A program made the translations under genes and the position numbers. Below the pieces are notes generated by a model that worked only from the letters and a program-made list of their open reading frames with translations, searched no databases and was not told the DNA's origin. Below are positions 23,796 to 34,807 of a stretch of DNA of 64,000 nucleotides, piece after piece (position 1 is the stretch's first letter; every line of letters begins with the position of its first letter). The stretch comes from Theobroma cacao (taxonomy: Eukaryota > Streptophyta > Magnoliopsida > Malvales > Malvaceae), in NCBI RefSeq assembly GCF_000208745.1, contig NC_030852.1, positions 9,602,663 to 9,666,662 on the forward strand, read 5' to 3'.

Positions 23796-24690
23796 TTTTG
23801 CAATGATTTTTTTATGAGTCAGTGAATATCTTTTTGTGCTTGTTCTTGACTAAGCCCGAAATTTCTAAGAAAAAGTTTATTAGTCCTTGAGAGTCATCAG
23901 CCATGACTAAGCCTAAAATTCCTCAGAAGAAGTTGGTTAGTCCTTGGGAGTCTGAATTGACAGGAAAGGTGAAGTACGAATTTTGCTGGGTGTTAGGAGC
24001 AAAACTGACCTTGTACAATTGAATGTTGTGTATGTGACCTAGTGTTATAGTTAAACAAAGAGCAGACTTGTTACCATTAGTTTCTCATTAGATTATAGGC
24101 ATATACATACATCTATATGAAGGTTAGGGAAAGATTGAGATATCAACAAGAATTCTAGATTTATTCTCAAAACTTAAGATAAATTAGATGTTACTTCTAC
24201 AACGGACTGAATGTATAGGAGTGATGGCAGTTCTTTAGTTTTCCCCAAGCTATTGTAACAACATTGAATCTCACCAGAGCTTGGATTTTAAGTATCAATT
24301 AACCCATTTTCAGTCATGATTTGCAAAACAAAAAAAAAAAAGACTCGGGAGATCGAAGAGAGTTTGACAGACCATGTTCACTAAGAAATGACTCAAAATT
24401 TAATCTTAGTCTACTTGAGATTATTCTTTTTAATTGTAATCAAAGATTTTTTCTTGTCTCTCGTTTCTTTTCTGAATACGACAATTTTTTCATGTTTTGT
24501 CCTCTCAATTTTTGCGCCTCCAATTCTGTTGATCCTTCTTGATTTTGGTAGTAATAATATTTTGTTAATATCTTGTCACTTTTCATTAATATTTTTTTGA
24601 CAATGTATAGATTTTTTTAAGAATATAACTAGAAAAGAATGTGAGAATTATGATGGTCAAAATTATAAGAATGTAGATAATCTATCTTCG
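23796..24690. other. Unassigned stretch with a ~60-bp direct duplication
   Basis: No protein family is recognised. The text 'tgactaagcc', an AT-rich middle and 'tagtccttgrgagtc' occur twice (about 23849-23903 and 23915-23963). The plus strand is open across the second copy for about 40 codons, but nothing matches a family I know. It may belong to the hAT 5' region or to the element carrying the tandem array. A poly-A run of 12 lies at about 24331. Confidence 0.4.
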
Positions 24691-26746
24691 ATGGATTCAA
24701 ACTTGTCTTGTTTGAGAAACTCACCTACGATGATGGAAACTCTGAATGCACCATCTATTATGCCTAGCTCAACTAAACCTCTGTTAGTTGCTGCTGCTAC
24801 AAGTGTAAAATGTCACAAGTTAACTTTGAAAGTTTGAAACTTTGAAAAGAAAAGCATAAATGGAGTAGATATGGGAATTTGCAATTATTGCAATACTTTT
24901 CTTAAAGCTTCTAGCAAGAATGGAACAACATCTTTGAAAAATCATATAGGTACTTGTCCAAGTAAGTTTTTTTTAAATATTCAAGGATGCTTTGAAGAAC
25001 AAAAGCAACTTAGTGTGGGGATGCAAAATGATGGAAAGGTTCAAATTCAAAATTTTACCTTTGATCCAAGCATTTCAACACATGAGTTGGCTTGTGATAT
25101 AGCCTTACATGAGTATCTTTTTAGTATTGTTGAATATGTTGGTTTTAGGAGGAGTAGTTGTAGTCTTCAACCCCTTGTTAATTTTGTTTCTCGAAATATG
25201 ATTAGAGGGAATATTATCAGGGATTATAACACGCAGAAGGCCAACTTACAAGGTGTATTTGGAAAGTTAAAAAATAGAATAGCAATTACGACATATATGT
25301 GAACTTCAAATCGAAAGAAAGGTTACATGTCTGTCATTGCTCATTTTATTAATGATTCTTGGGTGTTGCAAAGCCATATCTTGAGGTCAATAATATTTAT
25401 TTTTAATTATATAACATGTGGTATAAAATTCATTAATGTTTTTATGAGCATACTTTTAACAAATATTTTATTTTTTAAATATGTAGGTTTATTTATGTGT
25501 CAACACCTCACACCATGGATGTTCTTGCACAAAAGCTATTAGATGCCTTGACTCAATGGAATATATAGAGTAAAATCTTTGCTATAATTGTGGATAATTG
25601 CAGCTCTAATGATGGTATGATTTCTATCATAGTTAATAAGTTATGTATTAAGCTTTTACTTGATGAGAAAATCCTTCACATAAGATGTTGTGCACATATT
25701 TTGAATTTGATTGTGAAAGATAGATTATTAGTGATAGATGAGGTCATTGAAAATATTAGTAGTAGTGTAATTTTTTGGATAGCTAGTCCTTCTAAAGTGG
25801 CACAGTTTGAAGATGTAGCTCGTCAATTAAAAGTGTCATATTCTAAAAAGTTAAGCCTTGATTGTAAAATTAGGTGGAATTCAACTTTCTTATTGTTTCA
25901 CACTGTTTTTGTTGTACAAACATATTTTCCCTAAGTTGAAACTTAAGGATAAATATTATGTTTCTGTGCCTAGTGTAGAAGAATAGGAAAAGGTAAAAAA
26001 TATTGTTGAGAAGTTGGAATTTTTTTATATTACTACCAAATTGTTTTCTAGGACAAAGTATCCTATTGTAAATTGTTATTTTGTGCAAGTATGTGAACTT
26101 CAAAGTTCAATTGTAAACTGGATGTGCTCTAATGATGTTGCAATTAATGCAATGGCAAAAAAAAAGTTTTACAAGTTTGATAAGAACTAGAAAGTTATTC
26201 ATATTGTGTTAGTTTTTGCAGTTATATTGGATCTTAGGTGTAAAATGAAGGCAATGGAGTTTTATTTTCTCAAGGGTTATGGTCATGATGCAACTTATGA
26301 GATTGAACAAGTTAAGAGAACTTTTTATGATTTACTTCTTGAATACAAGTCTAGATTATCTAATCAAAGTCACATTCTTCTAATACTTCTGCTAAGGCAT
26401 CACCATCTATTCAAGTAGTAAGTCAAGGAAAATTACTTTCCAAATTTGTTGCATTTGTAAGTTCTTCTTCTAGTGATGTTAATGTGAAATCAGAATTGGA
26501 TCATTATTTAGATAAGACACATGCACCATGGATTGATTCTTTTAATATTTTGAATTAGTGGAGGAAAAATAGGTTGAAGTATCCCTCACTGCAAATGATG
26601 GCCAAAGATTTTCTTGTTGCTCCTATTTCTATAGTTGCATCTGAGTTAGCTTTTGATACTAGTGGGTGAGTTGTGAGTAAACATCGAAACAGATTTCATC
26701 CAAAAACTTTGAAGGCATTAATATGCACCAAAAATTGGTTAATTTG
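24691..26746 (+). pseudogene. hAT-family transposase (BED zinc finger, dimerisation domain), broken
   Basis: The reading starts at ATG 24691. A BED finger follows (C-X2-C at CNYC near 24880, closing with H..C near 24940), with its leading Trp codon changed to TGA near 24834. Then come the hAT core (LACDIALHEY, SVIAHFINDSWVLQSHILR, a GT-AG intron, TPHTMDVLAQKLLDAL, VDNCSSNDGMI, RCCAHILNLIVKD, KIRWNST) and the C-terminal dimerisation block (YPSLQMMAKDFLVAPISIVASELAFDTSG, HRNRFHPKTLKALICTKNWL). The family cuts and pastes its own element via an RNase H-like DDE fold. At least six stops or frameshifts make it dead. It is cut at 26747 by the LTR of element C. Confidence 0.88.
25386..25486 (+). other. 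Intron in the hAT transposase
   Basis: 101 bp, starting GTCAATAA after ...CTTGAG and ending AATATGTAG. Splicing joins SHILR to FIYVSTPHT in frame, restoring a block that is continuous in hAT transposases. The donor is GTCAAT, weaker than GTAAGT. Confidence 0.7.
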
Positions 26747-28124
26747 AGACTTGTGAGTAAACCCGCCAAATCCCCGAACAAGCTTAATTTGAGATTCTCG
26801 TTAAATTCATTAAATATACTCTTAAGTACGTAAGCGATTAATAATAAATGTACTATTGTTTACTCCATTCTAGATAATATTAATCAAATATCGATCACAA
26901 GGTCTTTAACAATACATATCCATGAAGTTAACAATACTTTGCAACATTTAGCAATTTTATGTAACACGACCTTAGGTAGCGGAGCGACTCAGAGTAGAGG
27001 GCTATGAGATGCCGTTACCTACGACGTAGTAAAATTAGATCCGTTGGGCGACATGCCTATACTGATCACTTATTTGTAAAAGAAGATAAAGGGGTGAGTC
27101 TCACAGACTCAGTGATCATAGACTACGTGAGTAGGGTGTAGATGGGAAACAAGCGATAAGGTAGAAATTTTTAATATGAAAAATATAAGAATATGTAAAC
27201 AATTAACTTAAAAAGGATTGTGTGCCTTATGGGTAAATCAAGAATTTTAATGCAAGTTGATCAATTCAAATCACATATATATATATGTATATCAAAATCA
27301 ACGTGTATAAAAGTTTTTATTGTCGAAACCTTTTATAGCTTACTTAAACCCAATCAGTGTAACATGCATCCTCTCGTAAAGTTAAACCTTTAAAACTTAT
27401 AACCAGTCCATAAATCACCTTGTGTGTGAGTAGTTAAATCCACATCATTAAATAAACAGGGGAGCTGCTAAAAATCATAAAATTCTCACCATGCATAAAA
27501 ATACAGTTTCGAAAACCCAAAGAGATTTTTAGTCTCGAGTAGGAGATGAAATAAAACTCATGGTCCCGCTACCAAGTAATAGCATCTGGGAGCCTCGCTC
27601 CACCGGACCCCACATATGCCATGGCAGTCTCAACGATGTTGGCTGACATCAGAGAATTAAGCAGTTGCAACTGCGTATCACTGGTGGCCTAGCCACATAT
27701 ATATCACAGACCATGGCCCCAACCATGTCTAACAGCCCATCGGTGACCCAAAGGTTCTCTAGCTAGAGCTCACTTGTGCACGAAGGTTAGACTTAATCGA
27801 AGTGACAATCAACCTACTCTCGACACTCTCGGTTTGTCAAAATCGTTTTCAAAACCAAATCAAGTTTTTCGAGGCTTTTTCTTGTAAATGTTTGAAATCC
27901 AAGTTCAATAATCCTTCAAATTTCTTTTCACATTTAAATGGCATGGTGTAAACCAGTGTACAAAAATCGAAAGAAAACCGATGCTCAAATATAGTATTTT
28001 AAATCATTTAACGGGATGCATTTAACTATGCATATCACACAAAGATACATGGCTTGAATTTTGATGCAAAATAGTATAAAAGGCTTGTTTCCCGATTTCT
28101 AAAGCACTTTACATATATAACTTA

Positions 28125-28156
<32 letters not shown>

Positions 28157-30100
28157 AACTANTATATATATATATATATATATATATATCCAAAACAATT
28201 TCTAAAAACAATTTGCATCCACAATTTCCTAAGTTTTCTACTAACTCATGCTTTCCATAATTTTTTCATTTCAAATAAATCATCACGTATGTATATATGT
28301 ATATATTACGGACATTTAGAAATCGACACACTCTACTCACCTTACAATAGTGGGATGCTTCATTGCTATTGATTCGGGCGCATATCTAGCTAATTCTAAT
28401 CGCCTATCACTCGTTACCTCATCCAGCACGCTACCACGACAAACTTGCCTAGCAACAAATTAAACTTAATATATTTAATTGCACACACACACACATATAT
28501 ATATATAGGCAACAACTTGATTAATGATTCTTTACCCAAATTTCATATATTTCATCCTTATCACTCACAATTATTAAACATACCATCCATATACTTTAAC
28601 CAACCAAAGCTTGCTCAACACCATGTAATCACATTACATGCTTACCTCTTGGTTTTTTCTTCTTTTTGGTTTCGCACACAAGTTCACAATTTCTTCACAA
28701 CTATGGCCACCATTGCTGCCACAAACATCCTTACACAATTACCAACCCATTTCCAAAGATTATTCAAGCAAACATCAAAATCCTTACCTTATTTCTCTTG
28801 AATCTTGAAACCCACTTGATATTTCTCCAAATGCCCTTGAATCACTCCTTAAAACATGTGTGCATGTATGCCTTTGAGATTCTAAGCATCAAAATATAGG
28901 TGAAATGGAAGAAAAAGACAAGAATTTCTTCCTTTCTCCCATGGTTTTTCTCTTGATTCTCACTACTCGAGCCTTCACCTTTCTTTTCTTTTCTTTCTCC
29001 TTTTCTTCCCTTTCCTCTCCTCTTTCTTTTCTTCTTCCTTTCTTTCTTTCTCTTTCTCTCTTGGTTGTGGCCGAACTTCACAAATGCCTAGCCTTTAAAA
29101 AAGGACTTCTTTTATTTTATTTCTTACCACCATTGGCGGATTCCCTATGCCACCTTTTTCCATCGTTCATTTTTTTCTCCAAGCCATGCTTATCCACTTG
29201 TTATTTCACATGGCCGGCTTGATTTTTATCCATTCATTTTTTTTTCTATCATTTGTTGACTTTTCCTTGCACTTTCTTTAAGCATTGACCACAAGACACA
29301 TTATTCTCACTTTTCTTTCTCCACCATCACTCACCCACTCCTTTTTATTTCCTTATCTTTTTTTAATTCTTTTTCATGGCCGGCCCCTACATCCTAATTC
29401 ATGCCTTAAAATAGATTTTTTTTTTACTACCTCATTCATCACACGGGCGACTGCCCAACTCATTCTTTATTCTATTATATTTTATTTATTTACTTTTTAT
29501 TTCTTAACTTGTCTTTTTTTTTCTTCTTTATCTTCTTCTTTTCTCCCCACAATTTCCTCATTATCCAATCTTCTTTGACAATAAATTCCCATTAACCCTA
29601 AATTTTAAAATTTCATGTAAGCCCTCAAACTTTTCTTTATTTATCGTAATACCTTCCAAACTTTCATCTTCTACTGTTTGGTCCTTCCAACACTTTTTAA
29701 ATTTCAATTTTCTTCTATCTTTCTTCCTTTACACGTATATAATCAAAATATCGAAGTTGCACTTTAATGCGGTATCACTTTAATTTTTAAATATTTACTT
29801 ATCGACGCTAGCTTAATTTAATGACAACACGCGAGCCCCACTAATATCATTTTTCCTTCAAAATTTTTTCTTACTTCCTTTCACCCACTTAGATTAGTCA
29901 TATTATCCTTTTTTCGGATTAATTTCCACAATTGATAAAATATTAATATTTTAATATTATTTTATTCATAAAATAATATTTTATTTCAAAATATTCTTTT
30001 CACCCGTTCCCACTCTATGGCACTTAAATTTACATCAAGTGACCCTTCGTCTTATCGATAGGGTCTCATTGTCTGCTAAATGAGGGTACGGGGTGTTACA
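26747..30100 (-). repeat. 3' LTR of element C
   Basis: Matches 58269-61591 along its length, ending on the minus-strand start TGTAACACCCCGTACC at 30100. The inner-left terminus present at 58269 (about 35 bp starting with plus-strand TGTAACGACC) is missing here. The LTR carries a long TA microsatellite (28120-28190) and a C/T-rich segment (28900-29600) that yields spurious hydrophobic ORFs. Confidence 0.85.
28118..28191. repeat. (TA)n microsatellite with an ambiguous base
   Basis: Two long TA runs flank 'caaactan'; the base at 28162 is N. The matching site in the other LTR (about 59680-59698) is much shorter, so this is an expansion or an assembly problem. Confidence 0.9.
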
Positions 30101-30114
30101 ATCTCCCCCACTTA
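30101..30114 (-). promoter_or_regulatory. Polypurine tract of element C
   Basis: The minus strand reads TAAGTGGGGGAGAT immediately before the LTR start TGTAACACC. This primes plus-strand synthesis in LTR elements. The same tract is present in B at 37315-37328. Confidence 0.85.
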
Positions 30115-30163
30115 AAACAAATTTGTCCTTGAATTTAAATAAAGTAGGTTGGTAAAGCATACC

Positions 30164-30676
30164 TTAGTCGTGAGAGAGGTGTGGGTATTCTTTCTTCGTC
30201 TCCTCTTCGGGTTCCCAGGTCGCCTCTTCCATCGAACGATTTTGCCACAAGACCTTTACTAAGGCAATTTCCTTAGAGTGCAGTTGCTTCACTTGATGGT
30301 CCAATATTGCCACTAGCTGCTCTTCGAAGGTTAATCCTTCATCCAATGGAACCAAATCATAACGTATAACATGTGTCGGGTCCCTAATGTACTTCTTTAA
30401 CATAGACACATGAAATGTAGGATTCACTCGAGCTAGTTCCATCGGTAAGGCTAGCCGATATGTTATGGGCCCAATTCGTTCCAAAATCTCGAAAGGTTCA
30501 ATATATCTTGGACTCAATTTCCCTTTCTTCTCGAATCTTTTACTTCGTTTCAGGGGAGATACCTTTAGAAATACAAAATCTCCCACCTGAAGCTTCAATG
30601 GACGGTGCCTATTATCGGCATAAGACTTTTGTCTACTCTGGGCTGTCTTTAGACGTTCCCTTACTAAACTCACCAC
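30164..30676 (-). pseudogene. Integrase C-terminal region and chromodomain of element C
   Basis: An open 170-codon stretch. It begins with the integrase tail (RLKTAQSRQKSYADNRHRPL, VGDFVFLKVSP, KLSPRYIEPFEILERIG, YRLALP, NPTFHVSMLKKY). After LDHQVKQL it continues into a chromodomain with the typical pattern VLWQN..MEEATWEPEEE. Chromodomains steer integration toward heterochromatin in this group. This is the longest intact piece of C. The apparent Met start is internal; the real protein is a polyprotein continuing from the right. Confidence 0.88.
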
Positions 30677-31480
30677 CTCAGTTGCTTGTTACACCAAATC
30701 AAGACCTAACAATTTTTTTTCTCTCACTTCAAACCATCTAATGGGCGATTTGCACTTTTATCCATATAACGCTTCAAAAGGAGCCATTCCGATACTAGCT
30801 TGGTAGCTATTGTTATATGCGAGTTTTGTTAAAGGTAATTGTTGATTCCACGTGGTTCCCAAATCCAACATGATTGACCTTAGCATGTCTTCGAGCGTTT
30901 GTATCACTCGCTCTGACTGACCATTCGTTTGAGGATGATACGCAGTATTGAAGTCTAAACAAGTACCTAAAGCTCCATGTAAACTTCTCCAAAACTTATT
31001 ATTAAACTATGGCCCTTGATCAGACACTATGGTCACGGGGAACTCCATGCAATCATACAATACAATCAGTATAAATCTTGGCATACTTAGCTGACCCATG
31101 GCTAGTTTTTACATAAATGAAATGAGCCGATTTAGTCAATCGATCCACTATTACCCATATCAAATCATATCCTCCACTAACACAGGGCAATCTTGTCATA
31201 AAATCCATAGCCACGTGTCCCCATTTCCATTCGGGAATTGGCAAGGGTTGTAGCAAACCTAGGGGTTTCCCATGTTCAGCTTTAACTTGTTGACAAGTTA
31301 AGCACTTAGCTACATATTCAGCTATGTCCTTCTTCATCCTTGGCCATCAATAAATCATTTTTAAATCATGATACATTTTAGTGGCTCCTAGATGTACGAT
31401 ATAGGCAGTAATGTGAGTTACTTCAAAAATTTCTTCTCTCAGGTTATCTCGATCCAGTACATACGTTCATGATCCATACT
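30677..31480 (-). pseudogene. Integrase core of element C
   Basis: Visible are the zinc-binding part (H..H upstream, then CLTCQQVKAEHGKP), the first catalytic Asp in VAMDFMTRLP, then DRLTKSAHF. The second Asp is in SDQGP near 31020, and the Glu is in NGQSERV at 30911-30913. The DDE triad is therefore still legible, but stops and frame changes occur between 31337 and 31053 and again after 31000. Only 31053-31337 stays open for long (94 codons). Confidence 0.85.
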
Positions 31481-31570
31481 TCAACAATCCCTCATCTCCA
31501 TACTCAAATTCCTGATCTCACTCTTCGGATCCCAAAATTTTCATCACAAATTCATTTTGTTCTTAGGCAT

Positions 31571-32119
31571 TCAAATTCGATCCAAGATCATTGGTCGTAC
31601 TCGAAAATGAGCAATAAGGGCACTAGGCCTACCAATATCAATCTTGACCCCCATACTGCCTAGGCTCTGCCATCCATGTACTATACTTCTTCGTTCAGTA
31701 AACAAATGTGCCAAACTACCCATAAACTTTCGACTTAAAGCATCAACCACCACGTTCGCCTTACTAGGGTGATATTGGATGGTACAATCATAATCCTTAA
31801 GCAATTCCATCCATCGACGTTGCCTCAAATTGAGATCACGCTATTGAAATATATACTTCAAACTCTTGTGATCAGTATATATTTCAAAACTTCCCCTGTA
31901 CAAATAATGACGCCAAATTTTTAAGGCAAACACTATCACTGCCATTTCCAAATCATGAAAAGGATAGTTTTGCTCATGCCTCTTGAGTTGCCTTGAGGCA
32001 TAAGTGATCACCCTACCATTTTGCATCAGCACACATCCTAGTCCAACACTTGATGCATCACAATACACAACATAACCTCTTGTACCATTTGGTAAACTTA
32101 AGATAGGTGCAGAAATCAA
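31571..32119 (-). pseudogene. RNase H domain of element C
   Basis: Contains [60 protein letters not shown], then a stop, and in the next piece [22 protein letters not shown] and DALSRK. The D-E-D residues of the fold are present. One stop (near 31841) separates the two halves. It would remove the RNA template during reverse transcription. Confidence 0.88.
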
Positions 32120-32139
32120 GCACTATTTCAGTCTTAAGA

Positions 32140-33130
32140 AGCTGCCTTCACACTCGTTAGTCCATTCAAACTTAGCTCCTTTCCGAGTTAACTTGGTCAA
32201 TGGTGCCACGATTTTTGAGAAATCCTACACAAATCGATGATAATATTTGGCCAGTCCAAGAAAACTCTGAACCTCAATAACCATACTTGGTCTTAACCAA
32301 GTTTGGATCGATGCAACCTTTTGCGAATCCACGCTAATTCCTTCTTTTGATATTACATGCTTGAGAAAGCTAACACTCTCCAACCAAAAAGTGCACTTAG
32401 AGAACTTCGCATACAATTCATGTTCTCGAAGTGTTTGTAACACCATTCTCAGGCGCTGTGCATGCTCTTTGAGACTTCGAGAATACACCAGGATATCATC
32501 AATAAATATTACCATAAATCTATCCAAATAGAGCCGAAATACTCTATTCATAAAATCCATGAAAGCGGTGGGAGCATTAGTTAAACCAAAAGACATCACT
32601 AAAAATTCATAATGTCTGTACCTCGTACAAAATGCGGTCTTTGATATATCCTCCTCCAAGACTCTTAACTGATGGTACCCCAAGCGTAGATCAATTTACG
32701 AGAAACATTGTACTCCTTACAGTTGATCGAATAAATCATCGATCTTGAGAAATGGATATTTATTCTTAATAGTCACACTATTCAACTTCCGATAGTCTAC
32801 ACATAACCTCAAACTTTCATCCTTTTTCTTTACAAATAATACTGGAGCTCCCCAAGGCAAAGTACTTGGATGAATAAATCCTTTTTCTCCTAACTCTTGT
32901 AATTGCTATCGCAACACTCGTATTTCTGCTGGTGCCATTCGATAGGGAACTTCGGATATTGGTTCCATGCTAGGAATCAAATTAATGCAAAACTCAACTT
33001 CTCTTTCTAGGGGCAAGCTTGGCACTTCATCTGGGAACACATCTTCAAATTCGTTAACTATTGGCACCATTTTAATATCTGGAACTTCTTCCTCCATTAG
33101 CATATCTTCGTTGGCCACTACACATGCCAA
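32140..33130 (-). pseudogene. Reverse transcriptase of element C
   Basis: Starts with VPYRMAPAE near 32945, then [52 protein letters not shown] and the catalytic FIDDILVYS at 32481-32506, followed by [14 protein letters not shown] and the thumb and connection region. Stops interrupt it near 32907, near 32700-32720 and at the junction to RNase H. The open block 32225-32683 covers fingers/palm to thumb. Confidence 0.9.
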
Positions 33131-33419
33131 GTAATTCTATCTCGTTTCCACCCTAACGACTCCTACCAATATTCCTTTGTTGCACGACTCCTATGTCCAT
33201 AAATAATAAAAGGGACTTCTTCAGGAAACTTAAATTCCACATATTTATAGTGACAATCAACATTGGCATAACAATCATACAACCAATCCATTCCCAATAT
33301 CGCATCATAGTCCAATGTCACCAACAACACCAAATCCACCAATGTCTTCCGATGGTTAATTTTAACTAACTAAAACTTATACACAAACTTCGCCATATAA
33401 ATTTCTTCTAAAGGTGTGG

Positions 33420-33620
33420 TCACTACCAACAGGTCTACCATGATTTTGCAAGGTTTATTCAACTTTGACACAAAATAAGGGGAAACAAAAGAATAGGTAG
33501 CCCCGGGATCAAATAAAACTAATGCTTCAGATCGCAAATTAAGAAAGTAACTATCACCACATCATTAGAAGCAAGCACATCTTATGGACCCACAGCAAAC
33601 ATTCTCACTTGTCCTCCCCC
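33420..33620 (-). pseudogene. Aspartic protease of element C
   Basis: The motif ALVLFDPGATYSFVS is read on the minus strand with the DPG at 33502-33510; the usual active-site triplet in the family is DSG or DPG. Surrounding frames contain stops. It would process the polyprotein. Confidence 0.7.
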
Positions 33621-33699
33621 GGAAGTGCCTTGTGGCACTAACTCCATAGGTCGGGATTGGGAGGTAGAAGCTATTCTTTTACCTTTATTGAGTCGATTT

Positions 33700-34807
33700 T
33701 TGCTAGTTGGAGGTTAAACTACAGATGCTACCGTTGATGTTGGTTGTACATAAAAACGGCTAGTTCCTTGCGATCTTCCTTCATATGGGCAATCCCTTCT
33801 CATATGCCCCGGTTGACCTCAGTTAAAGCACACATTATATGACTGAGCACATGGCCCCACATGCGTAGTACCACAACGTGTATATTAAGGACTCATATGG
33901 CCCTTCTGTCTACTGTTAGGGCTAGTCATTTCTTTACCAGGTCCTCGGCGGTTACTTGATCTAGAAAAGTTCCCACGACGAGGTGGACTGTTGAACTAGG
34001 GGTTTCTCTTATACCCTTAAGATCTAGTTGACACTTACTCTCTATTCTGCATATTCTCTTTTCGACTAGACTGACTTGACCTCTTAAAGGTCATTTCTCG
34101 ACCAGTGTGCCTTTGACTAGTCTGTCCTTCAGCCTTAGTCTGTCTAGTGCTTTCACGTAGTGCCCTAGCCTCCACACTGTATCCTTTTATTAGTTGGGCA
34201 CAATCCACGACATCAGAATACGAATCGAACCTCTACCGAGCAACCGCTCTAAACAAATACTCGAACAATCCAACCACAAACCAATTCACTCTCATTTCTT
34301 CTAAAGATACTAAGTATGGGGTGTACCTAGATAATTGCGTAATTGTACATCATACTCAGACACCGTCATCCCGAGTGTCTGTCTCAAAGCCTCAAACTCC
34401 CTAGCCTTAGCCACTCACACACTCCGAGGCATAAATCTATCCATAAAGGCTTTATCAAGTTCCTTCCACCCAAGCGGACCAGCATCACTAGATCTATCCC
34501 ACATATATGACATAATCCATTGTAGTGCTACATCCTCTAGACGAAAACTAGCCAATGTTACTAAGCTTGTGCTTGAAGCTCCTAAAGCGCGACAGATCCT
34601 TCCCATGGTGTCCAAAAATCTACGTGGGTCTTCTCCCACTGTGGAACCAGTGAAGGATGGAGGTTTTAGCTTCATAAATGAAGATAATGAAACTGAGTCA
34701 TCTCCCTCGTCATCATTTGAATCATTTTCATCCTTCTCCTCTGACCCTTCCTCTTCTATTATATTTGTATTTGGATCATAATTCGAATCTTGTGAATCTA
34801 AATCCAT
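33700..34807 (-). pseudogene. gag, main part, of element C (interrupted by B)
   Basis: From 34807 the frame reads an acidic stretch (34700-34790: many D, E, S), then [33 protein letters not shown] and [13 protein letters not shown], the retrotransposon gag core. After a stop near 34415 it continues to a CCHC zinc knuckle near 33787-33832 (C-X2, then GQPGHMRRDC) whose second Cys codon is now TGA. Gag packages the RNA. Its 5' part lies at 47514-47599 and 57816-58049; B inserted after 34807. An ORF prediction starting at 34837 begins inside the LTR of B, so that start is an artefact. Confidence 0.85.

Noticed and set aside
24321..24600. Short ORFs upstream of the hAT transposase
   Set aside because: They overlap in two frames, are Phe/Leu-rich and match no hAT N-terminus; the transposase reading begins at 24691.
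28905..29222. 105-codon Phe/Leu/Ser-rich ORF, with a copy at 60400-60717, and Lys/Arg-rich ORFs opposite
   Set aside because: Low-complexity CT/GA tract inside both LTRs of C; open in several frames because of composition. Its presence in both LTRs reflects LTR identity, not selection.
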